Source: Sphingobacteriales bacterium UTBCD1 (GTDB lineage: Bacteria > Bacteroidota > Bacteroidia > Chitinophagales > Chitinophagaceae). From it: 54,985 nucleotides of DNA. Both the position numbers and the translations under genes were made by a program. Below, in pieces: positions 1 through 8,397 of the stretch (the stretch's first letter is position 1; each line of letters starts with the position of its first letter). The DNA is taken from positions 1-54,985 of the forward strand of contig MWTC01000047.1 in NCBI GenBank assembly GCA_002066995.1, read 5' to 3'. The notes under the pieces are model-generated. The model was not told the origin of the DNA. It saw only the letters and a program-made list of their open reading frames with translations, and did not search any database.

Positions 1-21
1 AACTAATTTTAGGACGAGACA

Positions 22-99
22 ATGACAGCAAAAGAAAAAATCATTCCCGGCCAATTTCCATTTATCGAAGAACTTATAGGGTTAGCAGGCCAAAACTGA
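22..99 (+). CDS. Possible 25-residue peptide or gene fragment at window edge
   Basis: A short frame reads MTAKEKIIPGQFPFIEELIG and ends at a TGA at 97-99. Its ATG overlaps (ATGA) the TGA at 23-25 of another frame that enters from outside the window and ends ...FRTRQ. That overlap is typical of genes in an operon, so this may be a tiny gene, or the tail of a gene interrupted by a frameshift. It converges on the flavoprotein gene that ends at 101. No family is recognised, and the window edge prevents a firm call. Confidence 0.2.
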   Translation: MTAKEKIIPGQFPFIEELIGLAGQN

Positions 100-100
100 T

Positions 101-574
101 TCAGGAAGCGTAAAATCTCTTCGCAGCACTCTTTTCAAAACGACCGGTCTTTTTCTCCACTTTGATACGGAATAAAATTCCTTCAATATTCCCCGTTTCT
201 TCAGTTGGGAAGGGCCAGTGAGGCGACAGATGCATGGTCTCACTGCTGATCAACGGCAATACCCGTTCCATCAACGTTTTAATTGCATGATCCCTTTCAC
301 TATCAGATTTCAGTTCTTCAAAATCGCCCCATACCACAATACTTTCCCAGTTGGCCAGGTTTTCCATTTTATCTGTCTGGAAACAAACTTTCGGATTTTT
401 CCGCATCATCTCAATTTTCATTCCTTCCAGTGCACGGGCATAAATATATTCACCATCATAAGCATAGCTGATGGGCACAACGTAAACTACACCATCAGCA
501 TAACATGCTAACCGGCCGATAATCTGGCTTTTAAGAACATTTTCAATTTCCTGGTTGTTTAATTCACCAAACAT
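101..574 (-). CDS. NimA-like pyridoxamine 5'-phosphate oxidase family flavoprotein
   Basis: The 157-residue product has the split-barrel layout of the NimA/pyridoxamine-phosphate-oxidase-like family. An N-terminal helix is followed by GRLACYADGVVYVVPISYA, then YIYARALEGMKIEMMRKNPKVCF, the strand and helix that contact FMN in this family. These are small cytosolic flavin-binding proteins. Some reduce nitroimidazoles, but most have no assigned substrate, so the nitroimidazole role is not implied here. The length is normal for the family. The gene stands alone and is transcribed away from the phospholipase D gene. I see no strong promoter motif ahead of it. Confidence 0.8.
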   Translation of the reverse strand: MFGELNNQEIENVLKSQIIGRLACYADGVVYVVPISYAYDGEYIYARALEGMKIEMMRKNPKVCFQTDKMENLANWESIVVWGDFEELKSDSERDHAIKTLMERVLPLISSETMHLSPHWPFPTEETGNIEGILFRIKVEKKTGRFEKSAAKRFYAS

Positions 575-1002
575 AAAATTGTTTTTTCAAAATAACCTGC
601 AATTTATAAAAAAGAAACTGATTCGCCTCATCAGCCTGATTGATACTGATCAGCGAAAAAATCTTGTTTTAAAGATTAATTTGCTTAGCGGGGATATTCG
701 TCCAGCTTTCCAAATCGGAAATATTTATTTTTTTTAGTTTCCTTTATAAACAGTTCAAGTTGTTGTCTAATGCAGATATTTCTAAACTTTGTGTCATACT
801 AAGGAATATCACTTTTAATTCAAAAAGACTGTTCCTTTTGCCACACCAAACAATACGATAAGTTCATTCCGTTTTTTTAAAGCAAAAAGTAAAATCATGG
901 AGTATATACGAACCATTGTGTTATATCCTTGCTGTCACTCCAACTAAAATTCTTACTCTCAATATTAACTTTGAATTTTATAAAGGAATATCTTTAAACC
1001 TC
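575..1002. other. Intergenic region between divergent genes (428 bp)
   Basis: This AT-rich stretch separates the divergent NimA-like and phospholipase D genes. Short frames in it lack any coding character. The only recognisable signal is TAACTTTG at 966-973, a match to the Bacteroidota -7 box TAnnTTTG, 30 bases before the ATG at 1003. I see no good -33 TTG at the right distance. No RNA gene or repeat was recognised. Confidence 0.5.
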
Positions 1003-2187
1003 ATGTCCCGGAAACATTATAAAACAGATCCAGGTACTTATTCAAAATACAATAAAGTCCAGCTCATCCGGGGCGGCAAAGAGTATTTTGATCTCCTGCT
1101 GCAACTAATCAGTCTGGCAAAAGATACGATACATCTCCAGGTATACATTTACGATGATGATGCAACAGGAAAAAAAGTAGCTGAAGCTTTAAAAGTTGCC
1201 GTGCAAAGAAAAGTGCAGGTGTACCTTATGGCCGATGGGTATGCATCACAGGTAATGTCCCAGAAATTTATTGACGAGCTACGGGCTGCCGGTATTCATT
1301 TCCGTTTTTTTGAACCAATTTTTCGAAGTAAATATTTTTATTTCGGCAGGCGGTTGCATCACAAAGTTCTGGTGGTGGACACCCGTTATGCCTTAGTAGG
1401 CGGGTTGAATATTTCAGACCGCTATAATGATATGCCCGGTCAACCCGCCTGGCTGGATTTTGCTTTATATGCAGAAGGTGAAATTGCCAGGCAATTATGT
1501 GTTCTTTGCTGGAAAACATGGAGAGGGTTTCCAAAAAGAATGGGCATTACTCCCTGCGAGGAAAAAGAATTGCAATTCAATTTTTCCGATGAAGAAAAAA
1601 GCACCGTGCGGATGCGACGTAATGATTGGGTAAGAAGAAAGAACGAAATATCCCGCACCTACATTGATATGCTGAAGAATGCAAAATCTGAAGTCACTAT
1701 CTTATGCAGTTATTTTTTACCGGGAAGAGCAATCAGTAAATATATTTTGCAGGCTTTGGAGCGGGGAGTGATAATAAAAGTGGTGCTGGCCGGGCTTTCT
1801 GATGTCAAACTGGCAAAATTTGCTGAACGTTACATTTACGACTGGATGCTGCGTCACAAAATCAGAATTTTTGAATACCAGGAAACTGTTTTGCATGGAA
1901 AAGTTGCCGTATGCGATCATGAATGGTTGACTATCGGATCGTACAACGTAAATAACATCAGCGCTTATGCCAGTATCGAATTAAACCTTGACGTTTATGA
2001 TCCTCTCTTTGCTAAAAAAGTAAACATGATATTGGAACAGATAATCCGTGAAAACTGTATAGAAATTACAGAAGAAAAGCTTGCTAAAACCACTACTCTG
2101 TTCAAGCGTCTGAAACGATGGAGTTCTTACCAGGTAATAAAATTTGCTTTTTACCTGTTTACTTTTTATTTCCGTGAAAAGGGCTGA
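1003..2187 (+). CDS. Phospholipase D-family protein (cardiolipin synthase-like)
   Basis: The protein carries two HKD motifs, HHKVLVVD (HxKxxxxD) in the N-terminal half and HGKVAVCD in the C-terminal half, each followed by the usual GxxN/GSxN segment (GGLNIS, GSYNVN). This is the two-domain phospholipase D fold. Bacterial members include cardiolipin synthases, which transfer a phosphatidyl group between phospholipids. It lacks the N-terminal transmembrane pair of classical ClsA and is nearer the soluble ClsB-like type. I chose the ATG at 1003 (394 aa). The longer frame from 916 would include a -7 box (TAACTTTG, 966-973) inside the coding region, and its first 29 residues look non-coding. The exact substrate is inferred only. 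Confidence 0.82.
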   Translation: MSRKHYKTDPGTYSKYNKVQLIRGGKEYFDLLLQLISLAKDTIHLQVYIYDDDATGKKVAEALKVAVQRKVQVYLMADGYASQVMSQKFIDELRAAGIHFRFFEPIFRSKYFYFGRRLHHKVLVVDTRYALVGGLNISDRYNDMPGQPAWLDFALYAEGEIARQLCVLCWKTWRGFPKRMGITPCEEKELQFNFSDEEKSTVRMRRNDWVRRKNEISRTYIDMLKNAKSEVTILCSYFLPGRAISKYILQALERGVIIKVVLAGLSDVKLAKFAERYIYDWMLRHKIRIFEYQETVLHGKVAVCDHEWLTIGSYNVNNISAYASIELNLDVYDPLFAKKVNMILEQIIRENCIEITEEKLAKTTTLFKRLKRWSSYQVIKFAFYLFTFYFREKG

Positions 2188-2192
2188 AAAAA

Positions 2193-3224
2193 TTAATTCC
2201 CTTCTATTCTTTTTACCAGTGCTTTAGTTGTGCTCCAGGTCCAGTTTGCAAATCTTCCACGCTGAACAACAAATTCGTTTCCATCCTTCTGCTGCAAATA
2301 ATAATAAAAGGCAAAACTGCCCGGTGAAGAAGTCTTTATGGTATCAGGGTGATACCATCCTACGATCTGCTCAAACCGGAGATCATTGAACACAAGCGTG
2401 TCATGCCATTTTTCCACAGTATAAAATCCTTTTGAAAAACGGATCAGCCTTTGTGCTTCATCCGTATTACGTACAGGATCGAGCAGCGAATCGTTCTGAG
2501 GATAAAAACGAAGGTCAATTTTTTTCGTGCGGTCAAATACGGAATAATATCCGGCATAAAATCCATCCTTACTTTTTGCTGCCACATACCAAAGCCAGTT
2601 GTTCAACGGAGTCGGCGTGGTCAGGTAATCTGTATAAGATATCCGTTGTTCTTTCAGCATATCCCTGATGTCCGAATCGGTCTTGAACTTATTCACCACA
2701 CAATACATGAAATACAAAGTGCTGATGCCTAACCCGAATTCAAGCCAGAATTTTCTTTTTGGATGATCTTTCTTTAATGCCAGCAAAACGACCAAAGCAA
2801 TACCCAGCCATACCGAATAAAACGGATCTGCAACAAAAATGGTATTGAAAGAGATCCGGACATGGCTGAAAGGTTCCAGCCAGCCAGTGCCATAATTGTT
2901 AAAAGCGTCAATGAATAAATGTAAAAGCAATTCAACTGAAAAAAAGAAAAACCATGTTCGTAAAGAAATATCCACGTTTTTAAACCACCGGCGAAAAAGA
3001 TATGCCAACATAACGGCCATCAGCAAGGCGAACAATAATGAATGAGTGAAACCCCGGTGTGCCAATAAACTGCGGTCTATACTCATCCAGAAAGCAGTCA
3101 CAAAATCAAGATCAGGGATACTGTTTGCAATAGCTCCTATCAGCAAAGCTTTTTTTCCCAGCTTTTTACCAAGCATTACTTCGCCGACGCAGGCGCCTAA
3201 AGCTATATGGGTGAGCGTATCCAT
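2193..3224 (-). CDS. YdjM-like (DUF457) membrane-bound metal-dependent hydrolase
   Basis: The 343-residue protein begins MDTLTHIALGACVGEVMLG and then shows the conserved NSIPDLDF and LAHRGFTHSL motifs, whose His and Asp residues are the putative metal ligands of the YdjM/DUF457 family. Several hydrophobic segments follow in the first 190 residues, with a soluble C-terminal domain after them. The family is annotated as membrane-bound metal-dependent hydrolases with no defined substrate. It starts 17 bases after the ribonucleotide reductase stop and probably shares its transcript. Its 3' end lies 5 bases from the convergent phospholipase D gene. Confidence 0.82.
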   Translation of the reverse strand: MDTLTHIALGACVGEVMLGKKLGKKALLIGAIANSIPDLDFVTAFWMSIDRSLLAHRGFTHSLLFALLMAVMLAYLFRRWFKNVDISLRTWFFFFSVELLLHLFIDAFNNYGTGWLEPFSHVRISFNTIFVADPFYSVWLGIALVVLLALKKDHPKRKFWLEFGLGISTLYFMYCVVNKFKTDSDIRDMLKEQRISYTDYLTTPTPLNNWLWYVAAKSKDGFYAGYYSVFDRTKKIDLRFYPQNDSLLDPVRNTDEAQRLIRFSKGFYTVEKWHDTLVFNDLRFEQIVGWYHPDTIKTSSPGSFAFYYYLQQKDGNEFVVQRGRFANWTWSTTKALVKRIEGN

Positions 3225-3241
3225 TATAAATTGTTACTGCA

Positions 3242-4978
3242 TCATTCAATACAAACTTTACATGACCTGATCCCCGATCGTATTCCTGTTTCCAACGTTA
3301 CCCGCTTTTTAGAATTATATCGGAATATCGTGATCCCCTTTGCCTTCTCCTTCCATGCTTTCCGGAAAATCCCGTCAATATCGGATAAGGTTGCGGACTC
3401 GGGGAGATTGATTGTTTTAGAAACTGCATTGTCCGTATGTTTCTGAAAAGCCACCTGGTGCTGCAAATGTCTTTGCGGAGAAATATCCATGGCAGTTTTA
3501 AAAAGCGCTTTCACCTTTTCAGGAAGTTCATCCACACGGGCAGCTGTTCCTTCCCTTGACACCTGATCCAGTATCTTATCGGTGAACAAATTATTTCTCT
3601 TAAGATAATTGACAAAAAAAGAATTAACGGAGAGAAGGCTTTCATCATTCAAAACATGATGTCGCTGATACACCAGGGCAAACAAAGGTTCTATCGAAGA
3701 TGAAGTATCTGCGATAATGGAAATGGTGCCGGTGGGTGCAATACTTGTTCTCGTCGCATTGCGGACAGGAGTGCCGGGATAATAAATACTTTTATCCCAG
3801 TTGGGGAAATTTCCTCTCTGAGCCGCCAGACGAACAGAAGCTTCTCTGCTCTCCTGTTCAATGAACTGCATCAATTGTCCGGCAAGGGCCACTGCTTCGT
3901 CTGAATCGTAACTTATTTCCAGTTGGATCAGCAGCTCAGCCCAGCCCATTACCCCTAACCCTGTCTTTCTGTTTCCGGTCACGATCTTTTTTATTTCCGG
4001 AGTCGCATAATGATTCACCTCGATCACATTATCCAGGAAACGGACGGCACCATCAATGATCCGCTCCATAAGATTCCAGTCTATCTCATTTCCATTTATC
4101 AGTCTGGAAAGATTGATAGAACCAAGATTGCAACTTTCATAAGGCAGTAAAGGAACTTCTCCGCATGGATTGGTTGATTCAATTTTTCCGACACCCGGCA
4201 CAGGATTCTTCTCATTGATAGTATCCAAAAAGATCAGTCCGGGGTCTCCGGTTTTCCAGGCGTTTTCGATGATCAGATCCCAGATTTGTTTTGCAGGAAG
4301 AGATCTTACGGTTTGCCTTGTATTCGGGTGGATCAATTTCCAGTTTCCGTTTTGTTCCAATACTTTCATGAATTCATCATACATGCCAACGGAAATATTG
4401 AAATTCTGCAAGGTATCTTCAGATGATTTTGAAGTGATGAATTCCTCAATATCCGGATGATCAATATTAAGGATGCCCATATTGGCGCCACGCCTTTTTC
4501 CTCCCTGTTTGATATGTTCGGTGGCAGAATCAAAAATTTTCATAAATGAAACCGGGCCGGAAGCAGTGCCTCCTGTTGCCGTTACAATATCATCTTTCGG
4601 CCTCAGGTGTGAGAAATTAAACCCTGTTCCTCCCCCACTCTGCTGGATCAATGCCGCTTGTTTCAGTGTTGTAAAAATTCCATCCATATTATCTTCCACA
4701 GGCAATACGAAGCAGGCGCTGAGCTGGCTTAAAGAAGTTCCTGCATTCATCAGCGTGGGTGAGTTGGGAAGAAACAATAAATGACTCATCAGGTAATAAA
4801 ATTCCTGCTCCCATTTCACAGCGTCATCCTGATCTCCCCAGAATAATTCAGCAGATGATATCGCTTTGGCTACACGGCGGAACAATTCATCAGGAGTTTC
4901 TGCAAGATTGCCCGACCGGTCTCTCCGCAGATACCGGCTCTGTAAAACTTTTATGGCATTATCTGATAAAGTGATCAT
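3242..4978 (-). CDS. nrdJ: Adenosylcobalamin-dependent (class II) ribonucleotide reductase
   Basis: This enzyme reduces ribonucleotides to deoxyribonucleotides using a B12-derived radical. Visible landmarks are Cys89 (LSACFVLP), the active-site NPCGE motif with Cys272 and Glu274, the second redox cysteine in ESCNLGSINL (Cys283), QQSGGGTGFNFS, and a C-terminal CKVC pair that re-reduces the active site. At 578 residues it is compact for NrdJ. I see no N-terminal ATP-cone and no zinc-ribbon extension beyond the terminal CxxC. I use the ATG at 4978. The longer frame from 5020 would overlap the upstream protease gene and adds residues unlike the family. It lies 10 bases after the CPBP protease gene. 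No cobalamin riboswitch is seen. Confidence 0.92.
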   Translation of the reverse strand: MITLSDNAIKVLQSRYLRRDRSGNLAETPDELFRRVAKAISSAELFWGDQDDAVKWEQEFYYLMSHLLFLPNSPTLMNAGTSLSQLSACFVLPVEDNMDGIFTTLKQAALIQQSGGGTGFNFSHLRPKDDIVTATGGTASGPVSFMKIFDSATEHIKQGGKRRGANMGILNIDHPDIEEFITSKSSEDTLQNFNISVGMYDEFMKVLEQNGNWKLIHPNTRQTVRSLPAKQIWDLIIENAWKTGDPGLIFLDTINEKNPVPGVGKIESTNPCGEVPLLPYESCNLGSINLSRLINGNEIDWNLMERIIDGAVRFLDNVIEVNHYATPEIKKIVTGNRKTGLGVMGWAELLIQLEISYDSDEAVALAGQLMQFIEQESREASVRLAAQRGNFPNWDKSIYYPGTPVRNATRTSIAPTGTISIIADTSSSIEPLFALVYQRHHVLNDESLLSVNSFFVNYLKRNNLFTDKILDQVSREGTAARVDELPEKVKALFKTAMDISPQRHLQHQVAFQKHTDNAVSKTINLPESATLSDIDGIFRKAWKEKAKGITIFRYNSKKRVTLETGIRSGIRSCKVCIE

Positions 4979-4988
4979 CTTATTATTT

Positions 4989-5636
4989 CTAACCAAAAAA
5001 TAAAGTTCCTCCCAATACAAACAAGTTCACCAATGCATGCGATACCACTGCCCAAAAGACAGACCGTGTATAAAAAGTAACGATGGCCCAGCATAAGCCC
5101 ATCCCTAAAGCAGTTAATATAAAATAGAAATTTCCCTGCTCAGCCGGGTGAATGGACAAAGGCACATAATGCCATACAGCAAACCAGATGGAAGGCACAA
5201 TGACCGCAAAAAAGAAATTTCCCTGGTGATAATTAAAAAACAAACCACGCCATAAATATTCTTCACAACAAGAATTTACCAGGGCAAAGTCCAGCGTTGA
5301 AACAATGATCAGTGTATTTACCTCACTTATCTTGCTTTTAAAAGGGCCAAACAAAAAAGTAACAACAGGAGGAAGGAGAACAAGGATGATCTGCCACCAG
5401 TTGATCCTTTTAATTTTAAAAAGCAGTTTCCTGTTCCGGCTGCCGATCCAGATCATAACAGGCAGAGTGCAGAACAGCAGCCAATAGAAGATCGTTCCTG
5501 CCAGATAACCTTCATTCTTGCCGAATAATTCAACAAAAAAATGAAAAGCAAAATAATTTACAATGATCAGCACCGGAGGAAAAACATAAACGATGAACTT
5601 TTTCTGAAAAGGCATTAATTGGCGGAATAAATTCAT
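4989..5636 (-). CDS. CPBP-family intramembrane metalloprotease
   Basis: The 215-residue, strongly hydrophobic protein has the CPBP (Abi/Rce1-like) signature. There is a CCEEYLWRGLFFN segment containing EExxxR, then WFAVWHYVPLS with the second-motif His, then SHALVNLFVLGG near the C-terminus. These residues form the metal site of membrane-embedded proteases related to Rce1 and bacteriocin-immunity proteins. About six to seven membrane segments are apparent. The substrate is unknown. It is the first gene of a likely minus-strand operon with nrdJ and the YdjM-like gene. Confidence 0.85.
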   Translation of the reverse strand: MNLFRQLMPFQKKFIVYVFPPVLIIVNYFAFHFFVELFGKNEGYLAGTIFYWLLFCTLPVMIWIGSRNRKLLFKIKRINWWQIILVLLPPVVTFLFGPFKSKISEVNTLIIVSTLDFALVNSCCEEYLWRGLFFNYHQGNFFFAVIVPSIWFAVWHYVPLSIHPAEQGNFYFILTALGMGLCWAIVTFYTRSVFWAVVSHALVNLFVLGGTLFFG

Positions 5637-5824
5637 TCTTACTTAAAATTACTACCAGTAAAATTACAAGCGCTCATCCCTTCTTGAAGAAAAGAAAGGC
5701 CAACAACTCAAATACACATAAAATTATTCCTATCATACCCAAAACTTATTGACAGGCATTAGCATATCCTGTGATTTTGGTCAAAAAGAAGAATGGGAAA
5801 TAGTATACAGGAATTCCCCGAGAG

Positions 5825-5903
5825 AAGGCCCGACTATGAGCCTTTTCCTGTAGCGGGATCGGGAGTTGAATGCCGACGTACTGTCGGCACCGGGACCCCT
5901 TTA
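5825..5903. repeat. 79-bp palindrome-rich repeat, copy A
   Basis: This copy is identical, by eye, to 6008-6086, with the two starts 183 bp apart. Inside it are AAGGC...GCCTT (5825-5844), which makes a small hairpin flanked by A and T runs, and TGCCGACGTACTGTCGGCA (5871-5889), a 7-bp stem with a 5-base loop. Beyond the shared part, copy A continues so that 5890-5914 forms a third hairpin (CCGGGAC pairing with GTCCCGG). This looks like a dispersed REP-like element rather than a gene. Its reverse complement contains a piece resembling the 3' end of a tRNA (TTCAACTCCCGATCCCGCT). Confidence 0.8.
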
Positions 5904-5914
5904 GGGCGTCCCGG
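5890..5914. repeat. GC-rich hairpin completing repeat copy A
   Basis: CCGGGAC (5890-5896) pairs with GTCCCGG (5908-5914), with further pairs inside. It belongs to copy A only. In copy B the distal arm is replaced by tRNA-like sequence. Confidence 0.6.
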
Positions 5915-6007
5915 CCCGTATTTTTCAAAAAGAGTTATTGACTATTACAATCCAACCTGATTCATGAACTTTTTAAAACTCAATGGAGAATTAGTATAAA
6001 AAAATAA

Positions 6008-6086
6008 AAGGCCCGACTATGAGCCTTTTCCTGTAGCGGGATCGGGAGTTGAATGCCGACGTACTGTCGGCACCGGGACCCCTTTA
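6008..6086. repeat. 79-bp palindrome-rich repeat, copy B
   Basis: This is an exact second copy of 5825-5903 in the same orientation. After the shared end (CCCCTTTA) it runs straight into ccgactgagctatcccgcc, the reverse complement of a tRNA 5' half, instead of the third hairpin arm found in copy A. The switch point is abrupt, at 6086/6087. Confidence 0.8.
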
Positions 6087-6105
6087 CCGACTGAGCTATC
6101 CCGCC
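6034..6105 (-). pseudogene. tRNA-like hybrid, probably non-functional
   Basis: On the minus strand the sequence begins GGCGGGATAGCTCAGTCGG, a textbook tRNA acceptor stem, U8-A9 and D-arm start. It ends with TTCAACTCCCGATCCCGCT, which looks like a T-loop and 3' acceptor strand. GGCGGGA pairs with TCCCGCT over all seven positions (one G-U), and the 72-base length is about right for a tRNA. The middle is wrong, however. The D-stem does not close. The anticodon-arm position holds the repeat hairpin GCCGA-CAGTACG-TCGGC, which lacks U33. The T-stem pairs poorly, and no CCA follows. I read it as a tRNA gene remnant recombined with the repeat element. Confidence 0.5.
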
Positions 6106-6130
6106 ATTTATTTCTTCCTTTCTTAGAACC

Positions 6131-6151
6131 CTGTCTGCCGATGGCGGATAG
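6131..6151. repeat. Imperfect palindrome near repeat copy B
   Basis: CTGTCTGCC and GGCGGATAG pair over nine positions (two G-U) around a GAT loop. No T-run follows, so a terminator role is not evident. It could be another REP-like element. Confidence 0.4.
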
Positions 6152-6208
6152 AGATCCAATATCCTCCCAAAACGGGCAGCAAAGATAATCGTTTCGGGCT
6201 TTTTAGCC

Positions 6209-8275
6209 TCAATAATTCAATAACTTCCCCAGCACTTCAGATACTTTTTCAGTATCGGGAAGCATAGCTTTTTCCAATATCATATTCATCGGTACTGCCG
6301 GAATATTCAATGCACCTAAGACTTCAACAGGCGCATCAAGGAATTGAAAACAATTTTTGGAAATTCTTCCTGCAATCGCTTCAGCAAAGGAATTATTTTG
6401 CTGCTCTTCGGTGAGAACCATGCATTTCCCATGCAATTTTACCTTTTCAAAAATCAACGTTTCATCAAGAGGGAATAATGTCCTCAGGTCTAGTATCTCA
6501 ACTCTCCCGTTAAATCTTTTTGCAGCAGCTTTTGCCCAATACACCCCCATGCCATAAGTAATGACCAGGCAACTACCACCCCGGTCAATTGCTTCTTTAT
6601 CTGCATAAAGAACGATATTCCCTTTTCCCAAAGGAATGATATAATCTTTTGAAGGTTCAATCATCTTAGCCTCTTCTGTGCCCGGCACTTTACTCCAATA
6701 AAGACCTTTGTGCTCCAGCATCACTACCGGGTTCGGATCATAAAATGCGGCTTTCATCAATCCTTTCATATCGGCAGCATTAGAAGGAAAAGCAATCTTG
6801 ATTCCCTTGATAGAAAGCAAGGTTGTTTCCACACAACCGCTATGATATGGCCCCCCACCGCCATAAGCGCCTACCGGCACACGAAGAACCATTGACACAG
6901 GAAATTTCCCGCAACTTAAATAACAACATTTTGATATTTCAGAAGCTAGTTGGTTCAACCCCGGATAAATGTAATCTCCGAACTGAACTTCAACAATAGG
7001 TTTTAGGCCAACAGCGCTCATCCCGACCGTTGACCCAATAATATATGCTTCCTGTATTGCCGTGTTGAACACACGATGATCACCAAAATGCTCAGCCAGC
7101 GTCGCTGTTTCCCGGAATACTCCGCCCAATCTTCTGCCCACATCCTGGCCATACAAAACTGCTTCAGGATGTTCTTCCATAATTTCCCTTATTGCAAACA
7201 ATGCAGCATCAACCATTAAAATTTTTTTGTTGCCTGCCGGGCTCCTTTCTCCCTTTTCCTCTGTAACAGGGGTAGGAACAAATATATGCTCTTCAACCGT
7301 AGCCGGATCAGGTTCTGGTGCATTTACCGCTTTATTAAAATCTTCTGCAATAAGGGTTACCGTCCCTTTTTCAATCAATTCAATTTCTTTTTCATCAATA
7401 CCTCTTTCCAGAAGCTTATTCCTGAGCCTGGGCAAAGGATCATTTTTCAAATGCTTTGCCCAATCTTCATCAGATCTGTAGAATTCTTTTCTTACACCAC
7501 TCGTATGATGACTCAACAAGGGTACTTTAGCATGAACGAGATATGGTTTTTGCTCTTTACGCACAAAATCAAAAACCTTTTTCATCACTTCATAAGAAGC
7601 TTCAAAATCACTTCCATCTGTCTGTACCCTGTTCATTCCTTTAAAACCTGTTGCGAATTCAAATGCATTCATAGCTCTTGCTTCCTCTGCCGCTACACTG
7701 ATGCCCCAGTTATTGTCCTGTATCAGATAAATAACAGGTAATTGTTTTAGTACAGCAAACTGGAATGCTTCACTCACCTCACCTTCTGTAACACTTGCAT
7801 CACCCAAAGAACAAAGTGCCAATGGCAATTCTCCTGATGTTCCCTTTTTTAATTGGGAGGAATAAATTTCCTGCAGGTATTGTATGCCCTGGGCTATTCC
7901 TGTTGTGGGAATCGCTTTCATACCGGTGGCACTGCTCTGGTGAATGATAACGGGTTTGCAAATTCCCCTGTAATTCGGATGAGAATAATATTCCCTGCCT
8001 CCTGTAAAAGGGTCATCCGCTTTTGCCAATAATTGAAGCATCAGTTCATAAGGTGTGAAGCCAAGGCCTAACAAAATACTTTCATCACGATAATATGGGC
8101 TGACAAAATCCTGTGGTTGCAGGTGAAATGCAGTGGCCAGCTGTATGGCTTCATGCCCGCGGGAAGTGGAGTGAACATATTTGCAAATTGCACGGTTTGC
8201 CTCGTAGATCTCATCCATCGCTTTGGACCGGCACATGAGACGATAAGCTTTCAACAGTATCGATACATCAGTCAT
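6209..8275 (-). CDS. Fused alpha-beta E1 of a 2-oxoacid dehydrogenase complex
   Basis: One 688-residue chain joins an E1-alpha half (TPP-binding LGDASVTEGEVSEAF and DNNWGIS, near residues 165-200) to an E1-beta half (from about 350: VLYGQDVGRRLGGVF, then the C-terminal transketolase domain with EEQQNNSFAEAI). Such fused E1 proteins decarboxylate pyruvate or branched-chain 2-oxoacids and pass the acyl group to a lipoyl E2. Bacteroidota commonly carry this form annotated as 2-oxoisovalerate or pyruvate dehydrogenase, and the sequence alone does not settle the substrate. No E2 or E3 gene is nearby. I use the ATG at 8275 rather than the TTG at 8284. A -7 box (TAAATTTG) lies at 8296-8303. Confidence 0.88.
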   Translation of the reverse strand: MTDVSILLKAYRLMCRSKAMDEIYEANRAICKYVHSTSRGHEAIQLATAFHLQPQDFVSPYYRDESILLGLGFTPYELMLQLLAKADDPFTGGREYYSHPNYRGICKPVIIHQSSATGMKAIPTTGIAQGIQYLQEIYSSQLKKGTSGELPLALCSLGDASVTEGEVSEAFQFAVLKQLPVIYLIQDNNWGISVAAEEARAMNAFEFATGFKGMNRVQTDGSDFEASYEVMKKVFDFVRKEQKPYLVHAKVPLLSHHTSGVRKEFYRSDEDWAKHLKNDPLPRLRNKLLERGIDEKEIELIEKGTVTLIAEDFNKAVNAPEPDPATVEEHIFVPTPVTEEKGERSPAGNKKILMVDAALFAIREIMEEHPEAVLYGQDVGRRLGGVFRETATLAEHFGDHRVFNTAIQEAYIIGSTVGMSAVGLKPIVEVQFGDYIYPGLNQLASEISKCCYLSCGKFPVSMVLRVPVGAYGGGGPYHSGCVETTLLSIKGIKIAFPSNAADMKGLMKAAFYDPNPVVMLEHKGLYWSKVPGTEEAKMIEPSKDYIIPLGKGNIVLYADKEAIDRGGSCLVITYGMGVYWAKAAAKRFNGRVEILDLRTLFPLDETLIFEKVKLHGKCMVLTEEQQNNSFAEAIAGRISKNCFQFLDAPVEVLGALNIPAVPMNMILEKAMLPDTEKVSEVLGKLLNY

Positions 8276-8295
8276 GAATAGCAAACAATAAAAAA

Positions 8296-8303
8296 CAAAT
8301 TTA
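8296..8303 (-). promoter_or_regulatory. Putative -7 box for the E1 gene
   Basis: TAAATTTG on the minus strand matches TAnnTTTG exactly, 20 bases before the ATG at 8275. No clear TTG lies at the -33 spacing. Confidence 0.4.
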
Positions 8304-8324
8304 CTATAAAGCCTCCGCAGTTAT

Positions 8325-8359
8325 AAAAGCAAAAGCCATCCTGATCATTGAATGGCTTT
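8325..8359 (-). terminator. Rho-independent terminator after the FAH-family gene
   Basis: On the minus strand AAAGCCAT and ATGGCTTT form an 8-bp stem (8332-8339 with 8352-8359) around a 12-base loop, followed by a T-rich tract (TGCTTTTATAA). It lies just past the stop at 8398. Confidence 0.6.
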
Positions 8360-8397
8360 AGTATAACCGAATTAAGTGAATTCTCTTTTTGCCGTGC

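Larger units (their letters stand above)
5637..6208. other. Gene-free region carrying repeats and a tRNA fragment
   Basis: This 572-bp stretch has no credible gene. It contains two identical 79-bp repeats (5825-5903 and 6008-6086), a GC-rich hairpin after the first copy, the 5' half of a tRNA gene after the second copy, and a further imperfect palindrome at 6131-6151. Each item is described separately. Confidence 0.7.

Noticed and set aside
555-737. A 60-residue plus-strand frame next to the NimA-like gene.
   Set aside because: It is AT-driven, overlaps the start of the real gene on the other strand, and shows no family or promoter.
916-1002. Extended N-terminus of the phospholipase D-family protein.
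   Set aside because: The extension spans the -7 box TAACTTTG and has no similarity to the family; the ATG at 1003 is preferred.
4979-5020. Extended N-terminus of the ribonucleotide reductase.
   Set aside because: It would overlap the CPBP protease gene and add residues not typical of the family; the ATG at 4978 fits better.
5746-5928. A 60-residue minus-strand frame over repeat copy A.
   Set aside because: Its sequence is simply the palindromic repeat in translation; the same part in copy B leads into a tRNA-like sequence.
6034-6105. A functional tRNA gene on the minus strand.
   Set aside because: The acceptor stem fits, but the D-stem does not close, the T-stem is poor, and the anticodon loop lacks U33. 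It is better read as a remnant fused to a repeat.
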